A stretch of DNA of 64,000 nt from Todiramphus chloris collaris (Eukaryota > Chordata > Aves > Coraciiformes > Alcedinidae), in NCBI GenBank assembly GCA_025345505.1, contig JANVCC010000270.1, forward strand, positions 531 to 64,530, written 5' to 3'. Under the pieces are notes generated by a model. That model searched no databases. It was not told where the DNA came from and saw only the letters and a list, made by a program, of their open reading frames with translations. Both the position numbers and the translations under genes were made by a program. Positions 8,390 through 19,971 of this stretch are shown here, piece by piece. The first letter of the stretch is position 1. The number at the start of each line of letters is the position of its first letter.

Positions 8390-8720
8390 GGGAGGCAGAG
8401 GATCGAAAAATCACCGGCCTGGCGGAGCGAGGCCTGCGGAGGTTTCAAGAGCTGCGGGAGAGGATTGCGGGGCCGCTGCGCTCCCTCGGGCGGCCGCTGC
8501 GCTCCCTCGGGCGGCCGCCCGCCATTTTGCGCGGAGAGGCTGCAGCGCTTCCGTCAGCCGCCGCCACGAAGAGGAAGCTGGCTGGCTACAGCCTGGGGTG
8601 CGGCTGAGCGGGGACCGAGTTGCCGCCCTCTCCCCCGCCCGGCAGCGATTCCAGGGAGAGGGAAGGGCCTGGCCGGAGGGAGTGCGGCGCTTGCTGTGGT
8701 GAGCGGGTGAGTGAGCGAAT
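8390..8720 (+). promoter_or_regulatory. CpG island promoter and untranslated exon 1 of SERPINB6 (probable)
   Basis: A dense CpG segment with no TATA box lies upstream of the SERPINB6 coding exons. Two good splice donors, TG|GTGAGC (intron from about 8699) and CGG|GTGAGT (intron from 8707), lie at its downstream edge, consistent with a non-coding first exon ending near 8698 or 8706. Clade B serpin genes normally have an untranslated exon 1, with the ATG in exon 2. A 21-bp GC-rich duplication lies at 8472-8513. Confidence 0.65.
8472..8513. repeat. 21-bp GC-rich tandem duplication
   Basis: The unit beginning GGCCGCTGCGCTCCCTCGGG is present twice head to tail inside the CpG island. The copies are identical to the eye. 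Confidence 0.8.
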
Positions 8721-8826
8721 GCGGTGGTGCCTCCCTGTCCCGGAGATGCCGCTTTGTACGGGAAGCTTGCACATTTGTTTTCCTGTTTATTTTTTCAAGG
8801 AAAAGTAAGTCCTTGCACTTCACACA

Positions 8827-8840
8827 CCCCCCCCCCCCCC
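8827..8840. repeat. Poly-C run
   Basis: Fourteen consecutive C after a short CA run. The length is prone to slippage and sequencing error. Confidence 0.9.
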
Positions 8841-8884
8841 TTGTGATGTAGTCTCCGCCTCTTGCTACGGAATCTGGAGTCGCG

Positions 8885-9120
8885 GAAATGTTGAGTTTTA
8901 GCGTTGTTTATGGCACGGGGGCGGAAGAGGGGCTTCTCACCCAGGGCAGCGCCAGACCCTTGTCTCCGTGTGTCCGAGTTGTCAGGGAGAGAGTCGGATT
9001 TCGGGGGCTCCTCCTGTTCCGCCCCGCTCCTGCGGGGGACTCACCCGCCGCGTCCCGCTGTCTGCGCCGGCAGAGGAGCGATGGGAGGAGCTGGAGCTGC
9101 CGGAGAGTTCACCCTGCAGG
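8885..9120 (+). promoter_or_regulatory. Second CpG-rich segment near SERPINB6 exon 1
   Basis: A separate CpG-dense block lies about 180 bp downstream of the first. It ends in CCCTGCAG|GTGCTT, a possible donor. It could hold an alternative first exon of SERPINB6, but no transcript evidence can be read from sequence. Confidence 0.4.
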
Positions 9121-11171
9121 TGCTTTAGCATCACTCCCAGCTCTCCACATCCTGAATGAAGCCCCTTTTCCTCTAGAAAGATGCCTTTGGTTCAGAGGGT
9201 GAGAAAGGGAGTGTCAGTGCCACAAGCTTAGATCTCTCTGTGAAGATGAATTCTCCTGATGCTCATCCCCCTGAACTACTGCCTGTTCTTAAAATCGCCC
9301 CCCCTGGGGCAGGTGACACATGGTAGGGAGTCCTTTCTGTCCACTAAGACTCTAATAAAGCACAGGTGTCTACTACTGAGAATACATGCTTCAGATTCAT
9401 AGTGGTAGAAACATCCATAAACCTGCCCAGCGTGCCTCACTGCTGACCTGCAGAGCCCACAGGAGACCAGCGTGAGGAATGTGTTGCTATCAGCAAGCCC
9501 TCTGGTCACTGAGGGTCTTGCAGCAGTTTAAAACGGACTGGTAACTATGCGCTTGTATCATAAAGGGTATTTTGGTTTTTTGCATCTGAAAGTGTGGTCA
9601 CTGAGTATTGTGTCCAAAACAGCTCAGGTGAGAAGGGTATCAGTAGTTGTGAGCTGCAGAGGAAGCGTATATAACCATACAGATAGAACTCCACCCTTCT
9701 GCCCCAGCTATTGAAAAGTTAGTTTGGCTAAATGTACTGATTTTTAGGTAGGCAAATAGTATGAGCTGTGTCAATTTGTCTGTAAACTTTTGCCTGTTAC
9801 AGAAGCCTCACAAAAACTTTCTAAATAATAACTACTTGCTGCTGTCACTATTCCTGTGCGTTTTGACCTCCAGGTCAAAAAAACCCCCTTACTTTTATCA
9901 ATCTTCACGTATTATGACAGTGGGAAAATTCTGGTCTTCACTGCAACCAACATGAACTGAAAATGCTAAGTGCCTCCTACTTACGCTGTAAAGGACACGT
10001 AGTTAATTACTTGTTTCAACAGAATTCAAGGATTGTTTCTATGTAAGCTGCTTCCCCCAACCCTCCCCTGGTTATGGGATCAGAGAAATGGAGAAAACTT
10101 GCTACTGTTTATAGCAAACCTACCAGCAAGACATTTTCTTAAGTGGAACATCAGGCATGTAGAAACTTGCTCTTTCCACCTATTTAAGATAATGAATCAG
10201 TGATATGAGTGGGGTGTTGGTTTTGTATTTTGTGGTAACATACCAACACTGGGCGCTGCCTTAAGGGAGGAACAAAGCACAGAAACTTTTACTGCCAGCT
10301 GGTATCTTGCGATGTCTGGTGATTCTTACCTGGAGCTAACAGCATTCTAGTATTTATTGCTCCATTCTTAGGTATATGGTTTAAGGTCAGGTTACTGAAC
10401 TATTTACACAGCTGATGTAAGTAGAGTGTGACAGACATTGAGTTACACATGTTGAAGTGTGCATAGACCATGCAGTTATCTATAAGCAGGTTTCTTTTAT
10501 TTGTTTCTTATGTTGCAGGCAATAAAGTGGAACAGAAATGGACTTTGATTTTTCTTTGTACTACAGCAGGAAATGAGAGTAATCTGTCATGCTGACGAAA
10601 TAACTTTTTTTTCTGTTCTCTTTTTTAATGTGATATGTCAGGTCATTCTGCTGACTTATGCCAGACTGGATGTTAGTTTTAAAACACAACGTGCATGTGT
10701 GTAAGTAAGCTGAAGGTAATACTGAAGCTATATAGACTTTGAGAAGGTAAGAGTTTATAATTCTGCCATTCTGATGTCTTAACTTTTTGTTCTGGTTTTC
10801 CTATAAAGGCAAATAATTGTCACTTGTTTTCATAAGTCTTAAACAAAATACTGTTGTATCTGATAATTGCAAAAACTGTAATATTTAGTCATTGAGGAGT
10901 CTAATGACACCAGTGGGAATCGCTGTTGCTGTTATAGGTATAGGGTTGAAATATAAAAGCAGAGAATAAATCTCTAAAACAACTCAAGTACCTAGTATGG
11001 GATTTAAGGTGCTTGTTTCAACAAATCAGTTTTCAATGAGTTTACAATCTTCCCACCTAATTATGACAATTGCTGCATAGTTTCTTATGGGAAATGTAAA
11101 AGACAGAAATAACGTATCGGTCTGTATTCAAGTAAGTCTGAGCTGTTCTTGTTTTCTGTTTTATCTCCCAG
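9121..11171 (+). other. SERPINB6 intron 1 (5'UTR intron)
   Basis: No coding exon or mobile element was recognised. It ends in the acceptor TTTATCTCCCAG before the exon carrying the start codon. Confidence 0.55.
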
Positions 11172-11349
11172 GCTCCGAACCATGGACAACCTCCATGCAG
11201 CAAATACCACTTTTGCACTAAACCTCTTTAGAAAGCTGTGTGACAACAAAAGCGGGCAGAATCTTTTCTTTTCTCCTTTTAGTATTTCTTCTGCTTTGTC
11301 TATGATTTTGCTGGGTTCAAAAGGTAACACCGAAGTCCAAATAGCAAAG
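11172..11349 (+). CDS. SERPINB6: SERPINB6 exon 2 (start codon; residues 1-56)
   Basis: The acceptor CTCCCAG ends at 11171; ten untranslated bases precede ATG 11182. The coding part is 168 nt, phase 0, with donor AAG|GTATGT. It begins [16 protein letters not shown], the clade B helix A start, and includes [13 protein letters not shown]. An in-frame ATG at 11149 lies within the intron and is not used. Confidence 0.93.
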
Positions 11350-14300
11350 GTATGTTCAAATAAACTTAACGTATTGAATTTGATGGGGCTATGTGAACAA
11401 CAAATCTACATTATTGTCTGTGACCTCCACTCACACTGAACTATTATAGCTATTCTGGTCTTGGAGAGCAGAGGTCTTCTTTTGGTATGTATGGAAGCTA
11501 TACCTGTTTTTATAGGGGGAGCTTTCTTTGGTGCAAAATTATGAAATTAAGAGGTTCGTCTTTATGTTGTTGTGTTTGTTGTTTGGTTGGTTTTTCTTGT
11601 GGTTTTTTTTTTTTTTCTGTGGGTTGGTTTTAGTGGGGTTTTTTGTTTGTTTTTTATTTTGTTGAGACAGGTCTTCCTTCAATTATATCAATAAGAGGTA
11701 TAAACACACAGTATGTCTTCATTTCAATCTATAAAAGTGTCTCTAAAATTGTAGTATATCATAGCCATACTTGGAGATTCAAAAGCTGTCTGGACAGTCC
11801 TTGGCTGTCAGCTGTAGATGGCTCTGCTTGAGCGGGGGGGTTATACCAGAAAACCTCCAGAGGTCCCTTCCAACTGCAACCATTTTGTGATCCTCTGATA
11901 CTTGGCTTGTGTGAAGGAAACTCAATACTGCTAACTCTTCTGCTTCCTAGATTACTAATTGTAAAACAACATCTGGGTGGGTGCATCATATGTGAATTGC
12001 AAGATAAGCTGTGTACGGCAGGTGTGGTGAAAAATCCTTTGGCTTCAAGTAGCAGCTTTTATGCTCAGAACTCATTTGAAAACAAAGAATGTGCTGAAGC
12101 AAGTGTGTTTAGAGAAGGCATGGATTTGGCTGAGGATGTTTGTTTTTCTACAGGTGCTTTCTCTGAACAAAGCTAAGGATGCTCACAATGAGTATCAATC
12201 ACTTCTCTCTGAAATTAACGATCCAAGCACCAAATATATACTGAGAACTGCAAACAGACTTTATGGAGAAAAGACCTTTGAGTTTTTCTCAGTAAGTAAA
12301 CATTAAATTTGTGGTATTTTTTTAGTATAATGCTCTTGCTACCTACGGCCTTTTGGCCAAGGGCAGGTTGTGGGGTTTACTTTCCAAATTTTCTAGGCTC
12401 AGACCTAGCAATGTAATAGATTATGCCAGAGTCTGCTATCCAAACTTGGTGGAGAAGCTCCTTTTATATAACCCGTGACCTGAATGCACAGCTAGTGCAA
12501 AGCACTGTAAAATCCACTGAACTCTTCAGGGTTCCATGATCCTTTTGTATTTTTGGAATGTGGGACAAATGGTTGATGTATCTCATTTCCCTTGATGGTG
12601 TGTAAATATGATGAAAAAGCATTATTATTGCTCTTCACCATGGGCTGTATTTTGTACTTTTCTCTGTTACGTAAGTCATCCAGAAATCAAACTGAGAAGA
12701 ATACCTGCCTTTTAAGATTTTTCTTATCAGAACATCTAAATAAGGATAATAGGTGTTACGTTATACTTCTTTCTTTAGGTGGTGTTTTTTGGTGGTGGTT
12801 TGTTATGTTGTGGGTGTGGGGTTGGGCTTTTTGTTGTGTTTTCTGGTGTTTTGGAGTTTTTTGTTGTTTCTTTTTTGTTCCCTGGAAGTGATTCACGATG
12901 ATTCTTTTTATGAAGAATGCTTGTCCAGTAGATAAAAATTACATGGATTGTACTCTAAAACTTCACTTCTGTGTAATAAAGAATAAACTATATTAAGTCA
13001 GAGAGAAGGTGTATCTTTTTTTTTTACTCTCTAAGAAAAATCAGTTTACTGTCTGAACTAGGTTTTCTATTACTCTAGGAGGTTTAACAATAAAATTTAG
13101 GTAGAGAGAAGCTCTACTTAAATCATGTGTTCTCTTGGTGAAGCAAAAAAACCTTCTAAAAACTAGCCATGTGATTTATCAAATTAAGTAGAACTTCATA
13201 GCATAGTAAACAAGCCATTTGACTTAATGTAGGCTGGACAATCCCTAGTTCAGATAGGTTGTATGAAACCTAATAGGAATGCGTCAGTCAAAACTTTGAT
13301 GGCTCTATATGAAGCTGGGGGAGGAAAGTGGGCAGATTTTCTTGGTGTATTTAAGAATCATCTGCATGAATGGATGAATGAGAGTAAAATACATTGCTGA
13401 AAAGCTGTTCTGAATGTCTATGTTAGTCATTTATAGAGTCGAGTCAGAAACTCTACTGTGCTGGACTTGAACAGACTGACTTCATACATGCATGGGAGGA
13501 TTCCAGAAAACAAATAAATGGCTGGGTAGAGGAAAGGACTGAAGGTGAGTGTTTTGCAAAATGCCCTGTTGTGTTAAATGGCAGCCAGGCTTGGGTGAAC
13601 AGCTATTTCGAGGTATAATATTGTGAATTAGAAAAACCCAAACACTGCTGTTTGGTACATAATTCTTTTACCTATTTGCAGGTCTATAATTGCAGAGTAG
13701 ATACTATTTTAGATAATTAAATTAGATACATGTTAAGTTGTTAAATGGTGGTTTGTTTTGGTTTTTTTTCTATGCATCATAAAGGTAAAATTCAGAACCT
13801 GTTGGTGAAGGGGATTCTTGATTCAAAGACCAGACTTGTGTTGGTGAATGCCATCTATTTCAAAGGCAACTGGGAGAAGCAGTTTGAGAAAGGGAAAACA
13901 GCAGAAATGCCATTTCAAATTAACAAGGTACGGATGTGCTAAAATGCTGTCTTTCTCTTGAACCGGTGCAAACCTAGAACCAGGTTTTAAGATGCAACAT
14001 GAACAGCATGTAGTGCTGATGAATAATTTGCCTTTTGACTTGTGACTGAGTATTGTGTAGTACTACCACACATCGGTGTCCTACAGAGATGTCACAGAAA
14101 GCCCAAGCTTACAGATTTGTGTAGGGTTCTTCCCCTCCTAAGGAGGCAAATTCAGTGATATCTCTACTGCATACTGCACTATGGTGAGCTCATGACCTAC
14201 ATCTTAATATTTGTGGAATAAGGCTCAGCCTAGCTCTGGGATTACTTTTGTAAATTGCACAGTGATTTATACATGCCAGAGAGTTGTGGTCAATGGGATG

Positions 14301-17300
14301 GAGTCTAGTTGGAGGCCTGTAACTAGTGGGGTCCCACAGGGGTTGGTGCTGGGACCAGTTCTGTTCAACATATTCATCAATGACCTGGATGAGGGCAGAG
14401 AGTGCACTGTCAGCAGGTTTGCTGACAAACTGGGTGGAGTGGCTGACACACCAGCAGGCTGTGCTGCCATTCAGCGAGACTTGGACAGGCTGGAGGGTTG
14501 GGCAGGATGAAATTTAATGAAATTCAACAAGGGCAAGTGTAGAGTCTTGCACCTGGGACAGAACAACCCCAGGCATCAGTATTGGTTGGGGACTGACCTG
14601 CTGGAAGGCAGCGAAGGGGAAAAGGATCTGGGGGTCCTAGTTGATGGGAGGCTGCCCATGAGCCAGCAATGTGCTCTTGTAGCCAAGAGGGCCAATGCCA
14701 TTCTGGGGTGTATTAAAAGGGCTGTGGCCAGTAGGTCGAGAGAGGTTCTCCTGCCCCTCTACTCTGCCCTGGTAAGGCTGCATCTGGAATACTGTGTGCA
14801 GTTCTGGGCTCCCCAGTTCAAGAGGGACATAGAATTCCTTGAGAGAGCCCAGCACAGAGCCACAAATATGATTAAAGGAGTGGAGCATCTCTCTTATGAG
14901 GAAAGCCTGAGGGAGCTGGGGCTCTTTAGCTTGGAGAAAAGGAGACTGAAGGGTGACCTCATCAATGTTTATAAATATATAAAGGGTGGGTGTCAGGAGG
15001 ATGGAGCCAGGCTCTTCTCGGTGATGCCTGATGTTAGGACAACGGGCAAAGGGTGGAAGCTGAGGCATAGGAAGTTTCATGTAAACATGAGGAGGAATTT
15101 TTTCACTGTGAGGTGATAGACACTGGAACAGGCTGCTAAGGTGGGTTGTGGAGTCTCCCTCTCTGGAGATATTCAAAACCTGCCTGGATGTGTTCCTGTG
15201 TGACCTGGTATAGGTGATCCTGCTCTGACAGGAGGGTCAGACTAGATGATCTTTAGAGGTCCCTTCCAGCCCCTGACATTCTGTGATTCTGTGTATGTAT
15301 ATTTTATTTTATTTTTTAGTATTAGTCTTTGTGATCTAGATAACTAATGGAGAAAGATGTAAAGTTGGGGAATGCTACCTGGGCTTACCCAAGGAACTTG
15401 CTTTTAGATATGCAAACAACTGCAGATCTGTATCCTTGTAAAACTAAATGGTTTTCAGCCTAGTAATGACTAGACACCAATGAGCTGCAGAAGTGGGTGA
15501 ATACGCTCAAAGGAGCAAATGGAAACTCTGGGTGTAACCTGAAGTTTTAAGTTGGTTATTTTACAATCTGTCCAGTAGCAAAGAATTACTTTAATATCCC
15601 AGGAGTCTTTCCAGCATCCTGTGACATCGTTTCTGACTCTTGCGTTTCTGACTCATGGGATGATTTTCACATGCTGTGAAGCCTTTTTACTTATCCATCC
15701 TTTTCATGAGTCATTGCTGCTGCAAAACAACTTCTGCTACATTCTCTGTGGGCATTGTTTCAATGGGCTTTACTTCAAAACCAAAACTATTTGCATGGTT
15801 ATCTCATGAAGGTAAGGGATAAAACAATGAAACTGTTAACTGGGAAGGAGGGAAACAATGATGTAAACAATAGCAGCTGATGCTTCCCTGTGAAAATGGA
15901 AAGAGATGTCAGAGAATGAAATTCAGAAGAACAATCTTACCCCTCCTTGCTATCCATGTGACTTTTAAGAATTTAAAATAATGTTCTTATCTTCTTGGCA
16001 TTTTTTGTATAGCACTTGGAGCTATGTGAACTGAAAATGAAAATACCTATAATTGGAGTTATGTTGTATGCATTCAAAGCAAGGAACACAGGTCCTACTT
16101 CTTATCTGCTCTGTTTAGTACTTGTCACTAGTTCTTCAGCGAGCAAACATGTCCTTTACCCTTTGCCTTAAAGGAAACCTTGTGGACGTTTCCACCTGAG
16201 TAATTTAAATTTCAGGGATCTTTACTTCTTACCTCTTCCTTTATGAAGGACAGTGGTGAGGGCTGTACTCTGCAGTGTGTTTTCTTTTCTTCAGTCAAAT
16301 TCTAAAATACCCTGAGTAACTGGATGTTTGCTTCGTATTTGGAGACCAGCATATTAGTGCAGTACTAACTGTTGCTATCTCTTTGGTTTTTAGGAAGAGA
16401 CGAAACCTGTGCAGATGATGATCAAGAAGGATAGATTTAACATGACCTATGTTGGGGACTTCCAGACCAAAATCCTTGAGCTCCCTTATGTTGGTAATGA
16501 ACTCAGTATGATCATCCTGCTCCCTGATGCAATTCAGGATGGATCTACTGGCTTGGAATGTGTAAGTTGTAGAGCCAAATGCAAGAACAGGCTTCATCCT
16601 TCCAGGGAAGGAAGTTTGACACTGCATTTAGACCTGCAGTTCAGTTCCAAAGCTGTTATGTCACTGGTGCTCAGCACCAGCTGAAATGTCCCACACCCGC
16701 CTGCCCCCAAAGTGATTGACATGTCATATATCACTGATGGTCAAGCTGTGTGCTCCCCCTTAGCCGGAGGCTTGGGAACATGATGTGACCCTCCTCAGGA
16801 GCAGAGTTATCAGTGGGTATGGTGAGCATCATATGTGGTGAGAGGGGACTTGGGGGAGGTCTGAGTAACTCCTGTAGCTAGCCCCATAGATCTTCTGTTC
16901 TGAACAGCTGACAGATTGTCTCTGGTCTGCCACCTGGAAGCAGGCTCACAGGAAAGTGTAGGATTTCTTTCTGTTGAGGAGATAGAAGTTTTGTCTTTTC
17001 ATGCTCTGGATAAGGAGATTATTATTAATAAAGGGCACTGTGAGTGCAAAGGGTATTTGGGAGCCAGACTGCTTTTGTCAGTCTGTCAACCAAAGGAGGA
17101 TCCTTTGGTAAAGAGACAGAAGAACTTGGTTCAGTTTCTTTGGGACCTTGTCATCAGTTCTTCTGTCTCTTTGCTTCCCCTATGTAAAAATGTGAAAGAA
17201 ACCCCAATCTAACGTGTTTTATAAAAGTAAACTTTGTGGAAGGGACTGATCCTTATTGTATCTACCAAAAAGCATATAGGATTGATCTCAGCTGGGACTG

Positions 17301-17854
17301 TAGTCTCGAGTGAGAAGTATAACTTGACTTTTGGATTGAGACACTCTAAACCCTGGAAGAAAGATATATATTGATGTAAACAAAAACAGTAATCATTAAT
17401 TTTGTCTGTGTAAAACTGACTGTCCTGTAAATGTTGGGATTTTCTTTAGCTGGAAAGAGAACTTACATATGAGAAGCTGATAGACTGGCTCAATCCTGAA
17501 ATGATGGACTGTACAGAGGTGAGGGTATCTTTACCCAGATTTAAACTGGAAGAAGATTATGATCTGAAACCCCTTCTGAGCAGCATGGGAATGCCTGATG
17601 CATTTGACTTAATGAAGGCAGACTTCTCAGGAATGTCAGCTGGCAATGAGCTGGTGCTCTCTGCAGTGGTTCACAAGTCCTTTGTGGAAGTCAATGAAGA
17701 AGGCACTGAAGCAGCAGCTGCCACAGCAGGTGTGATGATGCTGCGCTGTGCAATGATCGTTCCAGAATTCACTGCAGATCATCCCTTCCTCTTCTTCATC
17801 AGGCATAACAAAACTTCTAGCATTTTGTTCTGTGGCAGATTTTGCTCTCCTTAA
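11182..17854 (+). CDS. SERPINB6: SERPINB6, clade B serpin (gene-level entry)
   Basis: Six coding exons join in frame: 11182-11349, 12154-12291, 13427-13544, 13785-13927, 16394-16561, 17450-17854. The product is 379 residues (human SERPINB6 has 376). It is an intracellular serine-protease inhibitor without a signal peptide, acting as a suicide substrate in cytosol and nucleus. Serpin hallmarks are present: the hinge [10 protein letters not shown], the [10 protein letters not shown] block and the C-terminal ILFCGRF. The reactive loop reads [10 protein letters not shown], putting Arg344 at P1 and Cys at P1', as in SERPINB6 of mammals, so trypsin-like and cathepsin G-type targets are expected. 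There is no extra CD-loop exon, which fits the 6p-type gene plan. All introns are GT-AG. It is followed 0.7-1.1 kb later by the CpG island of SERPINB1 in the same orientation. Other SERPINB6-like paralogues exist in vertebrates, so the exact orthology is less certain than the clade. Confidence 0.93.
11776..11902 (+). mobile_element. CR1 LINE 3'-end fragment in SERPINB6 intron 2
   Basis: It contains CTGTCTGGACAGTCCT, TGCTTGAGCGGGGGG and CCAGAGGTCCCTTCCAACTG, and ends with a decayed ATTTTGTGATCCTCTGA tail. This is an older, diverged CR1 3' end, in the sense orientation relative to the gene. Confidence 0.85.
12154..12291 (+). CDS. SERPINB6: SERPINB6 exon 3 (residues 57-102)
   Basis: 138 nt, phase 0 to 0, acceptor TTTCTACAG and donor CTCA|GTAAGT. 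It encodes the helix C-D region and the conserved [12 protein letters not shown] block. It joins exon 2 directly with no CD-loop exon between. Confidence 0.92.
13427..13544 (+). CDS. SERPINB6: SERPINB6 exon 4 (residues 103-142)
   Basis: 118 nt, acceptor TATGTTAG and donor GAAG|GTGAGT. It encodes [19 protein letters not shown] and [11 protein letters not shown]. It is too short to stand out as an open frame by itself but is required for the frame: its phase 1 end is completed by exon 5. Confidence 0.9.
13785..13927 (+). CDS. SERPINB6: SERPINB6 exon 5 (residues 142-189)
   Basis: 143 nt, acceptor CATAAAG and donor AACAAG|GTACGG. It encodes [19 protein letters not shown], the serpin breach and sheet A strand signature, and EMPFQINK. 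Confidence 0.93.
14275..15293 (+). mobile_element. CR1 LINE, 5'-truncated copy with RT end, SERPINB6 intron 5
   Basis: It starts inside the reverse transcriptase at VTSGVPQG (motif with VLGPVLFN and FINDLD), continues through the thumb and C-terminal part (14517-15116, with [15 protein letters not shown]) and ends in the 3' tail CATTCTGTGATTCTGTG. The catalytic FADD motif is reduced to FADK by a 6-bp loss and there is a stop before 14517, so it is inactive. The orientation is the same as the host gene. Confidence 0.93.
15294..16393 (+). other. SERPINB6 intron 5, unique part
   Basis: No exon or repeat family is recognised between the CR1 copy and exon 6. It ends with the acceptor GGTTTTTAG. 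Confidence 0.6.
16394..16561 (+). CDS. SERPINB6: SERPINB6 exon 6 (residues 190-245)
   Basis: 168 nt, phase 0, acceptor GGTTTTTAG and donor GAATGT|GTAAGT. It encodes [34 protein letters not shown] and ends in Cys. Read-through past the donor would add a short intronic extension, which is not expected in the mature protein. Confidence 0.92.
16562..17449 (+). other. SERPINB6 intron 6
   Basis: An 888-bp intron with GT-AG ends (TTTTCTTTAG acceptor). No repeat or other gene is recognised. Confidence 0.8.
17450..17854 (+). CDS. SERPINB6: SERPINB6 exon 7 (residues 246-379, reactive loop, stop)
   Basis: 405 nt including TAA. It carries [20 protein letters not shown], the [17 protein letters not shown] hinge and the P1 Arg codon CGC at 17744-17746, followed by Cys. 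It ends FCGRFCSP. The small-residue hinge indicates an inhibitory rather than non-inhibitory serpin. Confidence 0.94.
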   Translation: MERELTYEKLIDWLNPEMMDCTEVRVSLPRFKLEEDYDLKPLLSSMGMPDAFDLMKADFSGMSAGNELVLSAVVHKSFVEVNEEGTEAAAATAGVMMLRCAMIVPEFTADHPFLFFIRHNKTSSILFCGRFCSP

Positions 17855-18760
17855 AAAGGAGATCTCCAGGCAGAAGAGTCACTGTTACGCAGTAACTTCC
17901 TGTTTCCTCACAATAGGCCTACTGCTTTTTGCACAAATTGTCTCTTGCCTGAATTCACTTCTGTGGCTTTTACCTTAGGCTTGGATAGAGTAACAGAGCT
18001 ACTAAGAAATACACAGCAACTGCCATTTAAAACAACTCATGCCTTGTGCATCTGAGTGCAGAGGTGTCCAGCTTCTTGCTGACATGAGGAATGTCTCACT
18101 TGGCAAGTGCACACTCTCTCCTTGAAGTTCCTATTGCAGCTTCACTTTTGTGGATGCTAGTTGGGCAGGAGCATCTCACAGAAAAGGAAGAAACTAATTT
18201 AATCTCCAAGTAGGCTGGAGCAGCTCCCCTCCCCATCTTCTTTCCATCCCAGGTCTGTTCCTCCCCACCACCCCCCCATTTTTTTTTTTTTTTTTTCCTT
18301 CCAGACTCATCAATTTAATGTCTTCATGCATTCCCTAGAGATGAAAGGAGTCTCTGGAAGCCTGTTCCAAGTGTTGCTACGCTTTCTGACTACACAGGCT
18401 TTTTGCATAACTGGACAAGCACTTAAGCAAAAATGGGAATAAAAGTGTGGTTTTGTATCAGCTGTCCTTAGAGGGTATTCATGAGAAGCTTTGTTTTATC
18501 ACCACATTTATTACCCCTGCATTTATTACCTGTCGCCTACTTCAAATCCTGTAACAATGTAATGAAAAAGCATGTGGTGCCTATATACTATTTCAATGAG
18601 AAAGCTCTGTTTACTATTATCTGTTTTTTCTATCCATAGTGTCTTAAACACTTTAACTGAATAATACCAAAGGCATACCTGAGATTAGTTTTCTCTAATA
18701 CAGTGATTTGCTTGCTGTTTCTGTTCCTGAAATAATAAAAGAACTAAGTGCTGTGGGACT
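17855..18760 (+). other. SERPINB6 3' UTR (probable)
   Basis: Sequence after the stop with two polyadenylation signals (AATAAA at 18438-18443 and 18734-18739). It includes a C run followed by about 20 T near 18262-18298. Confidence 0.6.
18734..18739 (+). terminator. Polyadenylation signal, SERPINB6 (distal)
   Basis: AATAAA followed by a GT-rich and T-rich stretch (TGTGGGACTGTTCCTTTTTT) as expected downstream of a cleavage site. A proximal AATAAA lies at 18438. Confidence 0.6.
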
Positions 18761-18929
18761 GTTCCTTTTTTGTTTTTTTTCCAATTGTAACTGAAGAGTT
18801 TAAAAAGAAAAGAATATGTGTCATAAAGAAACCACTTCTTTCTTGACAGAGTACAACCAACTGCTATAGAGGTTGTTTGGAATTAATTGTTAAAGAGGGA
18901 CTTGCACAGCTGAATGCTGTGAAACTGAG

Positions 18930-19335
18930 GTGCCTCCTTGGGTGCGCTCGTCCCGGGGCGGGCTGGTCCCCGCCGTTGGCCCGCCCCGCTCCGCCCCGCT
19001 CCGCCGGACCCGCATTCCCGCGGAGCTGCTTCGCGTCTCTCGGGGCCGGGCAGGTAGGCGGGACAGGAGCTTTGGGCTGCGCGGGGGTCCGAGGGGCGGG
19101 AGGGCGTCAGGGCAGCCTCTGCCCCGACCCCGGTTGCTTTCTGCGGGCACGGGACGATAGCGGACATGAAGCAGACGTTGTTCCCCGCCCCGTGCCTGCC
19201 CCCCCCCCCCCCCCGGGGGGGGGCCGCGCCGTGCCGGCCCGCCGAGGGGGGGGGGGGGGGCTGCAGCGCGGCAGGTTTCGGCGAGACGTTTGCACAATGC
19301 AGTGGTGTAAGCAAACGAAAGAAAAAGCGCGGCTT
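18930..19335 (+). promoter_or_regulatory. CpG island promoter and untranslated exon 1 of SERPINB1 (probable)
   Basis: The CpG-dense block about 1.6 kb upstream of the SERPINB1 start codon lacks a TATA box. A donor, GGGCAG|GTAGGC, gives a probable non-coding exon 1 ending at 19053. A C16-G9 ... G15 homopolymer cluster lies within it (19199-19260). Confidence 0.68.
19199..19260. repeat. C16-G9 and G15 homopolymer cluster
   Basis: Sixteen C are followed at once by nine G (19199-19223); after 22 GC-rich bases come fifteen G (19246-19260). The C run can pair with either G run, and the G run can form quadruplex structures. Run lengths are unreliable in most assemblies. Confidence 0.85.
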
Positions 19336-19971
19336 GCGGTTTGCGCTTGGATTTTTTTTTTTGTTCCGGGTTTGCATGGGTTTTAGCACAGAGATAGACA
19401 AAAGAATATCGCAAACATGCAGGGCGTGTATCTGTCTGTCAGTAGAAACACTATGCTGCAAATACCCAAATCCTAGTGCAAACTCCATGCAATCGGGTCG
19501 GGACGGTAATTGTAACAGCATTGCTGGCCTGCTGCCCTGGTTGCTGGGGGCAGATGCAGAAATGCCAGCATCTCAAACTCCTTGAGGGGGCAAGTCAGTA
19601 ACAGCCAAATCCAAAAGTTCTTCTGCAAGCAAGCCAAGAGAAGCGGAAGACTGAGCTGTGTGGGCAGGAAGGTTTTACAGCATCGAGTGGTGCTGCTATC
19701 AGCCTTTAGGTAGGATTTTGCTCCTGACCCGCCCATCTCACACCTTTCACCTGGCTCCAGTGGCCTCCTAGAGAGCATCTCACCGAGATGAATCACTGTT
19801 CCACCCAGGCACTGTCAGCCCTGAAGCTTTGTTTGTTCTTCGTGTCACTCCTGGCTTCAATAGCTGGTGCGACACCTTCTGCTAACCACCCCAGGCTCGG
19901 CCCCGCTGGGACTCACTCGGGTGCATTGGTACCTGGGTGCAGTGTGCTGGTAGCTTGCTTGTTCTTGGCAG

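Noticed and set aside
8189..9202. Arg/Pro/Ala-rich frames of up to 173 codons
   Set aside because: They come from the SERPINB6 CpG island, where GC-rich sequence lacks stops in several frames at once.
18877..19585. Frames of up to 212 codons on both strands at the SERPINB1 promoter
   Set aside because: GC-rich island translated in all frames, with homopolymer proline and glycine runs; not a gene.
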